From contig JAISKF010000038.1 of assembly GCA_031261005.1 (NCBI GenBank), positions 1 to 32,634 on the forward strand: DNA of 32,634 nucleotides, written 5' to 3'. Shown one piece after another: positions 12,627 to 21,435 of this stretch (within the stretch, counting starts at the first letter, position 1; each line of letters opens with the position of its first letter). The notes beneath the pieces are model-generated. The model had not been told where the DNA came from. It saw only the letters and a program-made list of their open reading frames with translations, and did no database searches. Source of the DNA: Enterobacteriaceae bacterium. GTDB taxonomy: Bacteria; Pseudomonadota; Gammaproteobacteria; Enterobacterales; Enterobacteriaceae. Position numbers and translations under genes: made by a program.

Positions 12627-13172
12627 TTAGAAATGAATCTCAGCAGCTTCTTCCAATGCCGCACGCTCTTGCTTTTGGCGCAACTGGGCATTTATCGATT
12701 CAGTAGAAACCAGACGCAGTGCATTAGTCGGGCAAACTCTGACGCAGGTTGGCGACTCCGCCACTCCCTCGCACAAATCACATTTATGCGCTTCGGTTTT
12801 CTGATATTTAGCGGGAATTCCATCATCACTAGAGATAGTGATACTTTTAGTGACAATCGACATTGCACCGAAAGGACAGGCAATAGCGCAGGTTTTACAA
12901 CCGATACACTTTTCCTGAATGACTTGAATACTGTTATTGCGCCGGACAATCGCCCCTTTGGGGCAGACTTTAGCGCAAGGTGCATCATCGCAATGATGGC
13001 ACAGAATAGCGGTACTGATGTTGTTACCTTTGATCACCCGAATACGCGGCGAAAAACTTTCCACCGACAAATTGGCAACATCACCGCCAGAACTGTGAAT
13101 GACCGCACAAGAAATTTCACAAGTGCGACACCCAATGCAATTTTTTGCATCGGCGATCACGAAACGGTTCAT
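12627..13172 (-). CDS. hydN: HydN-like 4Fe-4S ferredoxin subunit
   Basis: An electron-carrying iron-sulfur protein of the HydN/DmsB-like family, expected to link formate dehydrogenase H to hydrogenase or another acceptor. I chose the ATG at 13172 (MNRFVIADAKNCIGC) because GGAGA lies 8 bp upstream and E. coli HydN starts the same way; the longer frame to 13205 has no family match. The 181 residues contain four Cys groups: CIGCRTCEISC, CHHCDDAPCAKVCP, CIGCKTCAIACP and CDLCEGVAESPTCVRVCP, enough for four [4Fe-4S] clusters. In E. coli hydN is paired with hypF and lies away from fdhF; here it directly precedes fdhF, an arrangement that makes functional sense. Confidence 0.9.
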   Translation of the reverse strand: MNRFVIADAKNCIGCRTCEISCAVIHSSGGDVANLSVESFSPRIRVIKGNNISTAILCHHCDDAPCAKVCPKGAIVRRNNSIQVIQEKCIGCKTCAIACPFGAMSIVTKSITISSDDGIPAKYQKTEAHKCDLCEGVAESPTCVRVCPTNALRLVSTESINAQLRQKQERAALEEAAEIHF

Positions 13173-13648
13173 TAGGTATCTCCATTGCTCTATTTCCAAC
13201 GACAATTCGCCGGTAAAAAATAAAATTTAATTATTGGAATATTCCCTTTTAGGGATTTTTATAATTTGTTGATTTTTCTCTCAACAAAGAAAATCACTGC
13301 CTTATACTAAAACCTGATAATACAGAAGCAGCTTGAAGTACAACGAGTATATAAATACACCAATTGGTGAATATTAATGTTGATATGTCGCAATATTAGA
13401 ATGGTTTTAACCAATTTGTTAAATCGGTATTGGTGATTGTGTTGTTTCGGCAGGAGAAACTTAATGTGAATATAACTCGCAGTAATTGCCTTGTATTATT
13501 CGTCATTTAACATGTAATTCACTGATAATAAATAAATTATCATATTTAACGATTGATGATGTTTGCCAGATTTCGGGCGGCAGGTCGCCGCCCATTACAC
13601 AAAAATGAAAAATTATTTCACTATTTTCCTGTCCAAAGCTCAAATCAA
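13173..13648. other. hydN upstream region with dyads
   Basis: 476 bp with no gene. Symmetric sequences seen: a short stem TCCCT/AGGGA followed by T's (about 13244-13261); TTTGTTGA-N8-TCAACAAA (13265-13288); a 12-bp palindrome CACCAATTGGTG (13358-13369) with more CCAAT/ATTGG half-sites up to about 13432; and a solitary GC-rich repeat hairpin at 13575-13593. I could not find a convincing sigma-54 (-24/-12) promoter, which would be expected if FhlA controls hydN-fdhF. Confidence 0.5.
13575..13593. repeat. Solitary REP-like hairpin of the MITE family
   Basis: GGGCGGC-AGGTC-GCCGCCC, the same hairpin as in the full repeat copies but without clear AT-rich arms or terminal repeats. It lies about 55 bp past the stop codon of the autotransporter-barrel gene and may act as a transcript-end hairpin. 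Confidence 0.65.
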
Positions 13649-14752
13649 TCAAAAACTATATTTAACCCCGATCATTCCCTGCGTATCACCGTAGGAATGT
13701 GAACCAAACTGATGGCTGATATTTGCCCAGCCGGTCAAATGGTTATTCAGTTTACCTTCGATACCGCCTTTCACTTCTGCCTGATCTTTCGTTCCGTTTT
13801 GGTAAGTGCTTACGGAATTCATCAGCACCGAGTGATTTTCGGTATTGTGAATCCAGTTCAGCTCAATAAACGGTTCAAACTCACGATTTTTACCATCATC
13901 AATAGCATTATGACCGCTGGCATAAGCACGCAAACCTAAGCTGGTCATCACATTGCCATTAGTATCGTGTTTAATCCACGTCTTGCTGGCTTCGCGGTGA
14001 TCATCAGCGGTGACGTCCATCCAAACGATCTGCGCTTTAGGTTGCAGCCAATAACTGGTGTGATCGCTTGCACCCACTTTAAAGCTGTAGCCACCCTCAA
14101 TCGCTGCGGTGAAACCTTTCGATTTATAATCTTTGCTATTGAGCAATTGCCCGTTCATTTCGTTATCAAACCAGTTGTACAGTACCCAGCTATCGAAATA
14201 AGCGCCCGCTTTACTCACTTGGTTGGCATACCAAGTACCATATAACCCCGCACTATAGCCATCGACGATACCAGTAGAAGAATAACGGGTTTTTGTGGAG
14301 TGACTGCGGCTGTGATTATTGGCATAACCTGTCATCACACCCAGATGATAACGATCTAAACCGTCGCTGCTCCATTGCGCTAAATCACCGCCCAACTGTA
14401 CTACATAGCGATTGCCTGTCGTACTAACCTGACCGCTGCGATCATGGAATCTATTGTGCCCGCCGACATGACGCATCCACAAGCTAGTGACTTTCCGCTC
14501 ACCAGTGAGAGCATCGGTATATTGCGTTTCGCCTAAACGATCATGCAGGCGTGTAACAAACATAGTATTTGATGCCGCCAGATTTGCCAGATAGCTACCC
14601 GCGCCAGAAAAATGCTGCGGCGCTGTCGGCGCGGGTACTTTCGGCACATCATGCGTCGGTGCATCAGCAGCAAAGACATTACTACCCAGGGGAAAAACTA
14701 ACCCTATGGATAATATAGATTTTATGAGAATACTTATTTTTAAATTTTTCAT
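13649..14752 (-). CDS. Passenger-less autotransporter (signal peptide plus beta-barrel)
   Basis: A 367-residue outer-membrane protein. I use the ATG at 14752 (MKNLKISILIKS) with AGGG 7 bp upstream. Residues 1-28 form a signal peptide ending NVFA. A short Pro-rich linker (about 29-48) follows, then the helix GSYLANLAASNTMFVTRLHDRLGE and a barrel domain of about 270 residues with AIDA/pertactin-type motifs (SLWMRHVGGHNRF, NRYVVQLGGDLAQWS, YSAGLYGTWYA, YKSKGFTAAIEGGYSF, REFEPFIELNWIHN). It ends in GMIGVKYSF, the terminal-Phe signal used by the BAM complex. In known members a passenger of hundreds of residues lies between signal peptide and linker; here it is absent while the frame is intact. It may be a deletion derivative or a barrel-only protein. 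Confidence 0.85.
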   Translation of the reverse strand: MKNLKISILIKSILSIGLVFPLGSNVFAADAPTHDVPKVPAPTAPQHFSGAGSYLANLAASNTMFVTRLHDRLGETQYTDALTGERKVTSLWMRHVGGHNRFHDRSGQVSTTGNRYVVQLGGDLAQWSSDGLDRYHLGVMTGYANNHSRSHSTKTRYSSTGIVDGYSAGLYGTWYANQVSKAGAYFDSWVLYNWFDNEMNGQLLNSKDYKSKGFTAAIEGGYSFKVGASDHTSYWLQPKAQIVWMDVTADDHREASKTWIKHDTNGNVMTSLGLRAYASGHNAIDDGKNREFEPFIELNWIHNTENHSVLMNSVSTYQNGTKDQAEVKGGIEGKLNNHLTGWANISHQFGSHSYGDTQGMIGVKYSF

Positions 14753-15294
14753 TTTCAATCCCTGTAAAATATATCGTCAGGAGGTTACCTATTGTTAGAT
14801 GACTCTATTTAAGTAATAAGGCATCGGCGATTTACGAAGAAAAGTAACCGCAAATGAGCCATCTACTGCGGATAAGTATAGACCGGACAGGCGAATTTAT
14901 AATCAAATTATACGTAATACTTATATCTTTATTTAATTTATAACTAATTCGTTAGAACACTATTTCATTTATTCTGAATAAAAAATAATTAATTTCAGTT
15001 TTGGCTAAAGAAATAGTGTGAATAATAGATTGATAATAAAGAATAACCCGTAGGGGCGGCAATCTGCCGCCCGTGAACCCACCGCGTTGTTAATTCGGGC
15101 GACAGGTTGTCGCCCCTACAAATTATTATCAACCTATTATTTTTGCCATTTACTTCGCCAAAACTGAGGCTAATTATGCCATTCTTCATAATCGAAGATG
15201 ACACAACCCCAAATAAATCCTGTAATCATTTGCGTTATTTGCTATATCTAGCGATTATTTTTATATACCTACATCTATCTTTTCGGACAGCAAA
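14753..15294. other. Spacer holding MITE copy B
   Basis: 542 bp between divergent genes. A motif ctactgcggataag (about 14864-14877) resembles the inner part of the repeat family's terminal sequence (CTGCGGATAA) and may mark an older decayed copy. An AT-rich stretch follows to about 14994, then MITE copy B (14995-15167), then a short ORF that overlaps the adeP start. I see no promoter good enough to call. Confidence 0.5.
14995..15167. repeat. MITE-like element, copy B (complete)
   Basis: A 173-bp element with long terminal inverted repeats: TCAGTTTTGGC (14995-15005) against GCCAAAACTGA (15157-15167), perfect over 11 bp, and a 19-bp AT-rich arm at 15021-15039 against 15123-15141 with one mismatch. 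Inside are two GC-rich hairpins, GGGCGGCA-ATC-TGCCGCCC (15054-15072) and GGGCGACA-GGT-TGTCGCCC (15097-15115), separated by 24 bp. There is no room for a transposase, so it would need to be moved by another element. Confidence 0.82.
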
Positions 15295-15298
15295 ATGA
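15176..15298 (+). CDS. Possible 40-codon upstream ORF overlapping adeP
   Basis: An ATG at 15176, with GAGG 6 bp upstream, opens 40 codons (MPFFIIEDDTTPNK...SFRTAK) whose TGA overlaps the adeP ATG as ATGA. The second half (LRYLLYLAIIFIYLHLSF) is hydrophobic. I recognise no family. The overlap is typical of translational coupling, but a short AT-rich ORF can arise by chance, so this is tentative. Its ribosome-binding site lies in the right end of MITE copy B. Confidence 0.3.
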   Translation: MPFFIIEDDTTPNKSCNHLRYLLYLAIIFIYLHLSFRTAK

Positions 15299-16629
15299 AT
15301 AAACCCGTTTCCGGCTCTGCTGATGGGCAGGGGCTTTTTGAGCGAGTGTTTCAGTTACGGCAGCATGGCACTACGGTGCGAACTGAAATCGTCGCTGGTT
15401 TTACTACTTTTTTAACGATGGTTTACATCGTGTTTGTCAACCCGCAAATACTCGGTGTTGCCGGTATGGATACCGATGCCGTGTTTGTCACTACCTGTTT
15501 AGTGGCGGCATTTGGCAGTATTTTTATGGGATTACTGGCGAATTTACCGATCGCCTTAGCACCGGCGATGGGGCTGAATGCGTTCTTCGCTTTTGTGGTC
15601 GTCGGCGTGATGGGTTATTCGTGGCAGGTGGCGATGGGTGCAATTTTCTGGGGATCTATCGGCTTCCTGCTGTTAACGCTGTTCCGCGTGCGTTACTGGA
15701 TGATCTCCAGCATTCCGGTTAGTTTGCGCGTTGGTATCACCAGCGGTATCGGGCTGTTTATCGGTATGATGGGCTTAAAAAACGCCGGAATTATTGTGCC
15801 GAATCCTGACACTTTAGTGAGTTTAGGGAATCTGACTTCATTAAACGTGGCGCTGGGCGTTTTAGGCTTTTTTATTATTGCGGTGTTGGCGGCAAAAAAC
15901 ATTCATGCCGCGGTGTTGATTTCCATTGTCGTCACAACCGCGATTGGTCTGATTGCTGGTGATGTAACTTATCAGGGCGTATTCTCCGCGCCGCCAAGTA
16001 TTGCCAGCATCATCGGTCAGGTTGATGTGAAAGGCGCGTTAGATGTCGGTTTAGCGGGAATTATCTTCTCTTTCATGCTAATTAACCTGTTCGACTCTTC
16101 CGGCACGATGGTGGCGGTCACTGATAAAGCTGGTTTAGCTGATGAAAACGGCAAATTCCCGCGCATGAAACAAGCTCTGCTGGTGGATAGCATCACCTCT
16201 TCTGCCGGTGCTTATCTAGGTACATCGTCCATTTCCACCTATATCGAAAGTTCTTCCGGTGTTTCCGTTGGCGGCAGAACCGGCTTAACCGCAGTGGTTG
16301 TCGGCTTATTATTCCTGCTGATTATTTTCCTCTCGCCGCTGGCAAAAATGGTGCAGCCTTATGCGGTTGCTGGCGCGCTGATTTATGTCGGAGTATTGAT
16401 GACATCAAGCCTATCGCGAGTGAAATGGAGCGATCTCACCGAAGCGACACCGGCATTTATCACCGCCGTTATGATGCCGTTTACTTTTTCTATTACTGAG
16501 GGCATCGCACTGGGATTTATCTCTTATTGCGTGATGAAAGCCGGAACCGGACGCTGGAAAGAAATCAGCCCGTGCGTGCTGATTGTGGCGTTATTATTCT
16601 TGTTTAAGATTATGTTCATTGATCATTAA
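15295..16629 (+). CDS. adeP: Adenine permease AdeP (NCS2/AzgA family)
   Basis: An inner-membrane proton symporter for adenine (formerly PurP/YieG). The 444 residues (E. coli 445) are almost wholly hydrophobic, with about 12-14 membrane segments. Recognisable blocks are RTEIVAGFTTFLTMVYIVFVNP, NLPIALAPAMGLNAFFAF, SLRVGITSGIGLFIGMMGLKNAG, FDSSGTMVAVTDKAGL, SSISTYIESSSGVSVGGRTGLTA and FSITEGIALGFISYC, matching AdeP rather than guanine/hypoxanthine GhxP/GhxQ as far as I can judge. A weak GGA lies 7 bp before the ATG. In E. coli adeP is close to yieE, as here, which supports both calls. Confidence 0.9.
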   Translation: MNKPVSGSADGQGLFERVFQLRQHGTTVRTEIVAGFTTFLTMVYIVFVNPQILGVAGMDTDAVFVTTCLVAAFGSIFMGLLANLPIALAPAMGLNAFFAFVVVGVMGYSWQVAMGAIFWGSIGFLLLTLFRVRYWMISSIPVSLRVGITSGIGLFIGMMGLKNAGIIVPNPDTLVSLGNLTSLNVALGVLGFFIIAVLAAKNIHAAVLISIVVTTAIGLIAGDVTYQGVFSAPPSIASIIGQVDVKGALDVGLAGIIFSFMLINLFDSSGTMVAVTDKAGLADENGKFPRMKQALLVDSITSSAGAYLGTSSISTYIESSSGVSVGGRTGLTAVVVGLLFLLIIFLSPLAKMVQPYAVAGALIYVGVLMTSSLSRVKWSDLTEATPAFITAVMMPFTFSITEGIALGFISYCVMKAGTGRWKEISPCVLIVALLFLFKIMFIDH

Positions 16630-16676
16630 TAGCTTAATCATTAACCGCTTGATCATTCATTGATGTTTTTTGTGTC

Positions 16677-16698
16677 ATTCCCCTCTTTGGAGGGGAAT
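16677..16698. terminator. Hairpin between convergent adeP and yieE
   Basis: Perfect 9-bp stem ATTCCCCTC/GAGGGGAAT with loop TTTG, between the two convergent stop codons; its last base is the first base of the yieE stop codon. Neither strand has a proper T run after it, so it is a weak or rho-assisted terminator at best. Confidence 0.4.
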
Positions 16699-17420
16699 TA
16701 ACCCATAAATCTTATTAAATTCGCCGATTCGCCAGCCACTAACTTACTCTCGCTATCAACCAGCCAGATTTTTGGCTGATCAATATTGTAATCACTGGCA
16801 ACTGCCCACGCGCGATCATCTTGACGGCTGGTAAAGCAAAATAGTTGCGGCAGGAAATCCGCAGAAACATGGCGTTGCTGTGGATTGATCCGTAGCTGCT
16901 TCATTTGCCAGACACCTTTTGCTGAGAGCTTGAGAACCGACTCCCGCAGCGTCCACAGTTGCCAAAAACCATCATTTTGTTGTGATGACGGCAAACTGAG
17001 CAACCATTGATACTCTTCAGGGCTAAAACTGTACTGCGCCAGTTTCAGCAAATTTTTGCGCGGGTGAATATGCTCAACGTCCAGCCCGATACGGCAGCCT
17101 TGCGCCAGCGCCACCATAATATATTCCCCGCTATGGCTAATATTAAAATCGATCAACCCATTGGCATCGTTAGAAATAAAAGCAGGACGACCATTATCAG
17201 TGATTTCTATTTCCGGCAACCGCGCATAACCAAGCTGATTAAACAACAGCTCCGCCAGCAACCAGCGTCCGCTAAGAAACTGCTGCTGCCGCTTAACATT
17301 AAAACACGCAGCTTGTTGTTGTAACGAAAGCGGAATCCGCGCCAAATCAGGCGGCAACCATTCGGATGATGGCAAACGGATTACGGCAATGGCGAGGTTT
17401 GGAGGCAGTTTGTTTGGCAT
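16698..17420 (-). CDS. yieE: YieE-like 4'-phosphopantetheinyl transferase
   Basis: A 240-residue Sfp-superfamily protein that would move the phosphopantetheine arm from CoA to a carrier-protein serine. The key motifs are visible: FNISHSGEYIMVAL, the metal-binding GLDVEHIHPRKN (Asp/Glu of the G-x-D-x-E motif) and FWQLWTLRESVLKLSAKG, equivalent to the W-x-x-K-E-x-x-K motif but with Arg in place of the first Lys. E. coli YieE also departs from the consensus there. A neighbour of adeP in E. coli is yieE, so orthology is likely. No polyketide, peptide synthetase or fatty-acid gene is nearby, and the carrier substrate is unknown. No clear ribosome-binding site precedes the ATG. Confidence 0.75.
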   Translation of the reverse strand: MPNKLPPNLAIAVIRLPSSEWLPPDLARIPLSLQQQAACFNVKRQQQFLSGRWLLAELLFNQLGYARLPEIEITDNGRPAFISNDANGLIDFNISHSGEYIMVALAQGCRIGLDVEHIHPRKNLLKLAQYSFSPEEYQWLLSLPSSQQNDGFWQLWTLRESVLKLSAKGVWQMKQLRINPQQRHVSADFLPQLFCFTSRQDDRAWAVASDYNIDQPKIWLVDSESKLVAGESANLIRFMG

Positions 17421-17735
17421 AGTAAATATTATGACCAGCGATTGATAAATATGGTGTGAGTAAATATATACGATATTAACCCATATTTAGATGGTTGATT
17501 TTATGGTAGGAATAATTCTAGGGACAGATCAATTTTTGCCACTGACAAGCCAATGAGTAAACTGTCTTCATTCTTCATATTTGATCAGACAAACATTGAC
17601 GCGAACTTTTCGCTCAAATAATAGCAGCGAGAATCCATTAACTCACCCCACTAAAAAACCCGTAACCAGAAAGTCTGATTACGGGTTTTGTCGATTAGAG
17701 CAGGTGTGATTCAGACTGGCTGAATCACTGGGGGA
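17421..17735. other. Spacer between yieE and groL
   Basis: 315 bp holding the groL terminator (17653-17689) and the upstream region of yieE. I see no gene, repeat copy or clear promoter in the rest. Confidence 0.5.
17653..17689 (-). terminator. Rho-independent terminator of groS-groL
   Basis: On the minus strand the stem ACCCGTAA/TTACGGGT, with an imperfect inner part AGA/TCT, is followed by TTTTTT. It lies about 45 bp past the groL stop codon. Confidence 0.9.
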
Positions 17736-19400
<1,665 letters not shown>

Positions 19401-19508
19401 TTAATTCAATTCAACTTTTCACGCGGTTCAGAACGCTTTATCTCGCACTAAGCCCTGCGTTATTCAGTTCAAAGCTCATGGTTATTAGTAACCAAGAGCG
19501 TGCAAAAA

Positions 19509-19946
<438 letters not shown>

Positions 19947-19987
19947 TTAAATAACCAGCGATATACAGGAGAATGACAGGATAATCG

Positions 19988-20470
19988 TTATTCTCGTCTG
20001 TCATCACTACCATTTTGGTTATCAAGGTATTTTTTACTGTCATCTTCCCGACGCTGAAACTCACCCTCAACGGTATAACCGTTCTGACTGCCTGATTCGC
20101 CGTTTGACGAGCGGAAAGTATGAATATACGGCATGACTCTTAACGTCAGCATTTTTTGTACTGGCGGCAACAGCAGCAATAAGCCAAGAAAATCGGTAAA
20201 AAAGCCGGGAATCAACAGCAGGAAACCCGCCATTAGCAGCGAAACGCTTTTCACCATTTCACCGGCAGGATTTTCGCCTTGTGCCAGTTTTTCCTGCATT
20301 TGAATTAAGGTTTTCAGCCCTTGATGACGCACCAGCGAGACACCCAGACAGGAGGTTAAGATCACCAAAATTAACGTTAACGCGACCCCAATAACAGCGG
20401 CGACTTTAACGAAAATGGTCATCTCGATATAAATCAGCAAAAATAGTAAAACAAGCGGCAACCAACGCAC
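19988..20470 (-). CDS. fxsA: FxsA family membrane protein
   Basis: A 160-residue inner-membrane protein. FxsA was named for suppressing phage T7 exclusion by the F plasmid; its normal role is not well defined. The N-terminus (MRWLPLVLLFLLIYIEMTIF) and the middle (LLMAGFLLLIPGFFTDFLGLLLLLPPV, with the family motif IPGFFTDFLG) give three or four membrane segments; the C-terminal 45 residues are polar and charged. In E. coli fxsA lies beside aspA and close to groSL. Here groS is still close but aspA is 5.2 kb away, with a microcin locus between. Confidence 0.92.
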   Translation of the reverse strand: MRWLPLVLLFLLIYIEMTIFVKVAAVIGVALTLILVILTSCLGVSLVRHQGLKTLIQMQEKLAQGENPAGEMVKSVSLLMAGFLLLIPGFFTDFLGLLLLLPPVQKMLTLRVMPYIHTFRSSNGESGSQNGYTVEGEFQRREDDSKKYLDNQNGSDDRRE

Positions 20471-20654
20471 GGTAACTCCTTCATGATAAATTCGATGATC
20501 TATTCTTGATTTAATACTCTCCCTGTTCTTAAATCAACTGCTCAAATCAATTATAGAAAAACGTTTACCGCACGCCGGAAGCAGCGTTGATGAGAAGTGA
20601 AACGCTTGGATACCCAAAAGCATTCAATTTGATTATGCAGAAGTGATTTACCAT

Positions 20655-20694
20655 CATCATTGGGTTAATTCAGTACTGGATTAACCCAATGATG
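20655..20694. repeat. Perfect 15-bp inverted repeat
   Basis: CATCATTGGGTTAAT (20655-20669) and ATTAACCCAATGATG (20680-20694) pair without mismatch around a 10-base loop whose middle is itself self-complementary (CAGTACTG). It sits between divergent fxsA and the microcin gene. It has no T run, so it looks more like an operator or element boundary than a terminator. Confidence 0.6.
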
Positions 20695-20959
20695 AACTAC
20701 GGCATAATTAGATGAAATGATTTCAGAGTTAAATCAGCATTAATTAAATATTAAGATTAAAAATCAGTATTAGCGTAATACAAAAAACAGGACTAAATTT
20801 AAGTTTGAAAAATTTAAATTATTAAATTTAATTAATTGAAACATGATATAACACATACACTAAATTAGTACATTAAAATCCATTAAATAACCATTAACAC
20901 TATACTAAAAAACAACAAAAACCTTAATATAAACACGTTAAAATCATTAATTAGATTAA

Positions 20960-21012
20960 TTGACAGCCATTTATTTAGCTATTAGCATCTGGCTGGATAA
21001 ATAATTATTTAT
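20960..21012 (+). promoter_or_regulatory. Candidate microcin promoter and overlapping palindrome
   Basis: TTGACA (20960-20965) and TAGCAT (20983-20988) are 17 bp apart and point towards the precursor gene. Just downstream, across the expected start site, is the perfect 16-bp palindrome ATAAATAATTATTTAT (20997-21012). Many microcin genes are controlled by Fur, but this matches the Fur consensus poorly. The region is so AT-rich that chance matches are likely. Confidence 0.35.
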
Positions 21013-21094
21013 ATATTTACCTAACAGGTTTATTTATAACTTTTTAATTTATCACTAACATAAATTATTCATTTTTTTAAACAAGGACTTTAAA

Positions 21095-21322
21095 ATGCGC
21101 GAATTACATAATCATGAAGTAGAAGAAGTATCTGGTGCTGGTTTTATCTTTGATTTCAGTGCATTGCTTGGTGCAAGCATTGGTGCTATCGTTGACTCAG
21201 CTAAAAACACGACTACTGCAACTCCTGCTGGTACTCAAATGGGTGCCGCTATCGGCGGTATCATTGAAGGCGTATTAGGTACTATTAGCGGTATTTTCGG
21301 CGGTCTGTTCGGTAAGAAATAA
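21095..21322 (+). CDS. Putative class II microcin precursor (double-glycine-type leader)
   Basis: A 75-residue peptide. The first 15 residues, MRELHNHEVEEVSGA, are a leader of the double-glycine type with the length and pattern of the microcin V and L leaders (MR-L/I-x-x-x-E-x-x-x-VSG[G/A]). Cleavage is expected after A15, giving a 60-residue core that starts GFIFDFSALLGASIGAIVD. The core has two Gly/Ala/Ile-rich hydrophobic stretches with GxxxG patterns (about 17-35 and 48-73), a polar middle (SAKNTTTATPAGTQ) and a C-terminal GLFGKK. It has no cysteine and no Ser-rich siderophore-attachment tail. AAGGA precedes the ATG. The next genes encode a CvaA/CvaB-type exporter. Secretion as a microcin is well supported; the toxic activity and target are inferred. 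Confidence 0.8.
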   Translation: MRELHNHEVEEVSGAGFIFDFSALLGASIGAIVDSAKNTTTATPAGTQMGAAIGGIIEGVLGTISGIFGGLFGKK

Positions 21323-21340
21323 TATTTAGTTAGTAAAAAT

Positions 21341-21373
21341 AAAAATGAGGGGTGTCCTTTGCCTCTCATTTTT
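21341..21373 (+). terminator. Intra-operon terminator after the microcin gene
   Basis: AAAAATGAGGGG pairs with CCTCTCATTTTT (one G-U pair) around a 9-base loop, and the arm itself ends in a T run. It lies 19 bp after the precursor stop and 60 bp before the exporter genes. Partial read-through would give much more precursor mRNA than exporter mRNA. Confidence 0.8.
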
Positions 21374-21435
21374 ATGCTTTGTTTTTCTATTTTTAATCAA
21401 CATAATATTTTAAACAGTTATCAGGATATATGCAC

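Larger units (their letters stand above)
20471..21094. other. AT-rich spacer upstream of the microcin gene
   Basis: 624 bp without a credible gene on either strand. It holds a perfect 15-bp hairpin (20655-20694), then about 350 bp of extremely AT-rich DNA with frequent stops, and a candidate promoter/palindrome before the microcin start. The longest ORF I found by hand here is a 28-codon minus-strand frame from about 20856 to 20770, without a convincing ribosome-binding site. Confidence 0.6.

Noticed and set aside
12633..13175. 180-codon plus-strand ORF opposite hydN
   Set aside because: The minus strand has four clear ferredoxin Cys motifs; the plus-strand frame has no recognisable feature.
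14995..15204. 69-codon minus-strand ORF over MITE copy B
   Set aside because: It runs through the inverted repeats and hairpins of the element and has no protein-like features.
20770..20856. 28-codon minus-strand ORF upstream of the microcin gene as an immunity peptide
   Set aside because: Very AT-rich, no good ribosome-binding site, and most of it is Asn/Leu/Phe typical of random AT-rich DNA.
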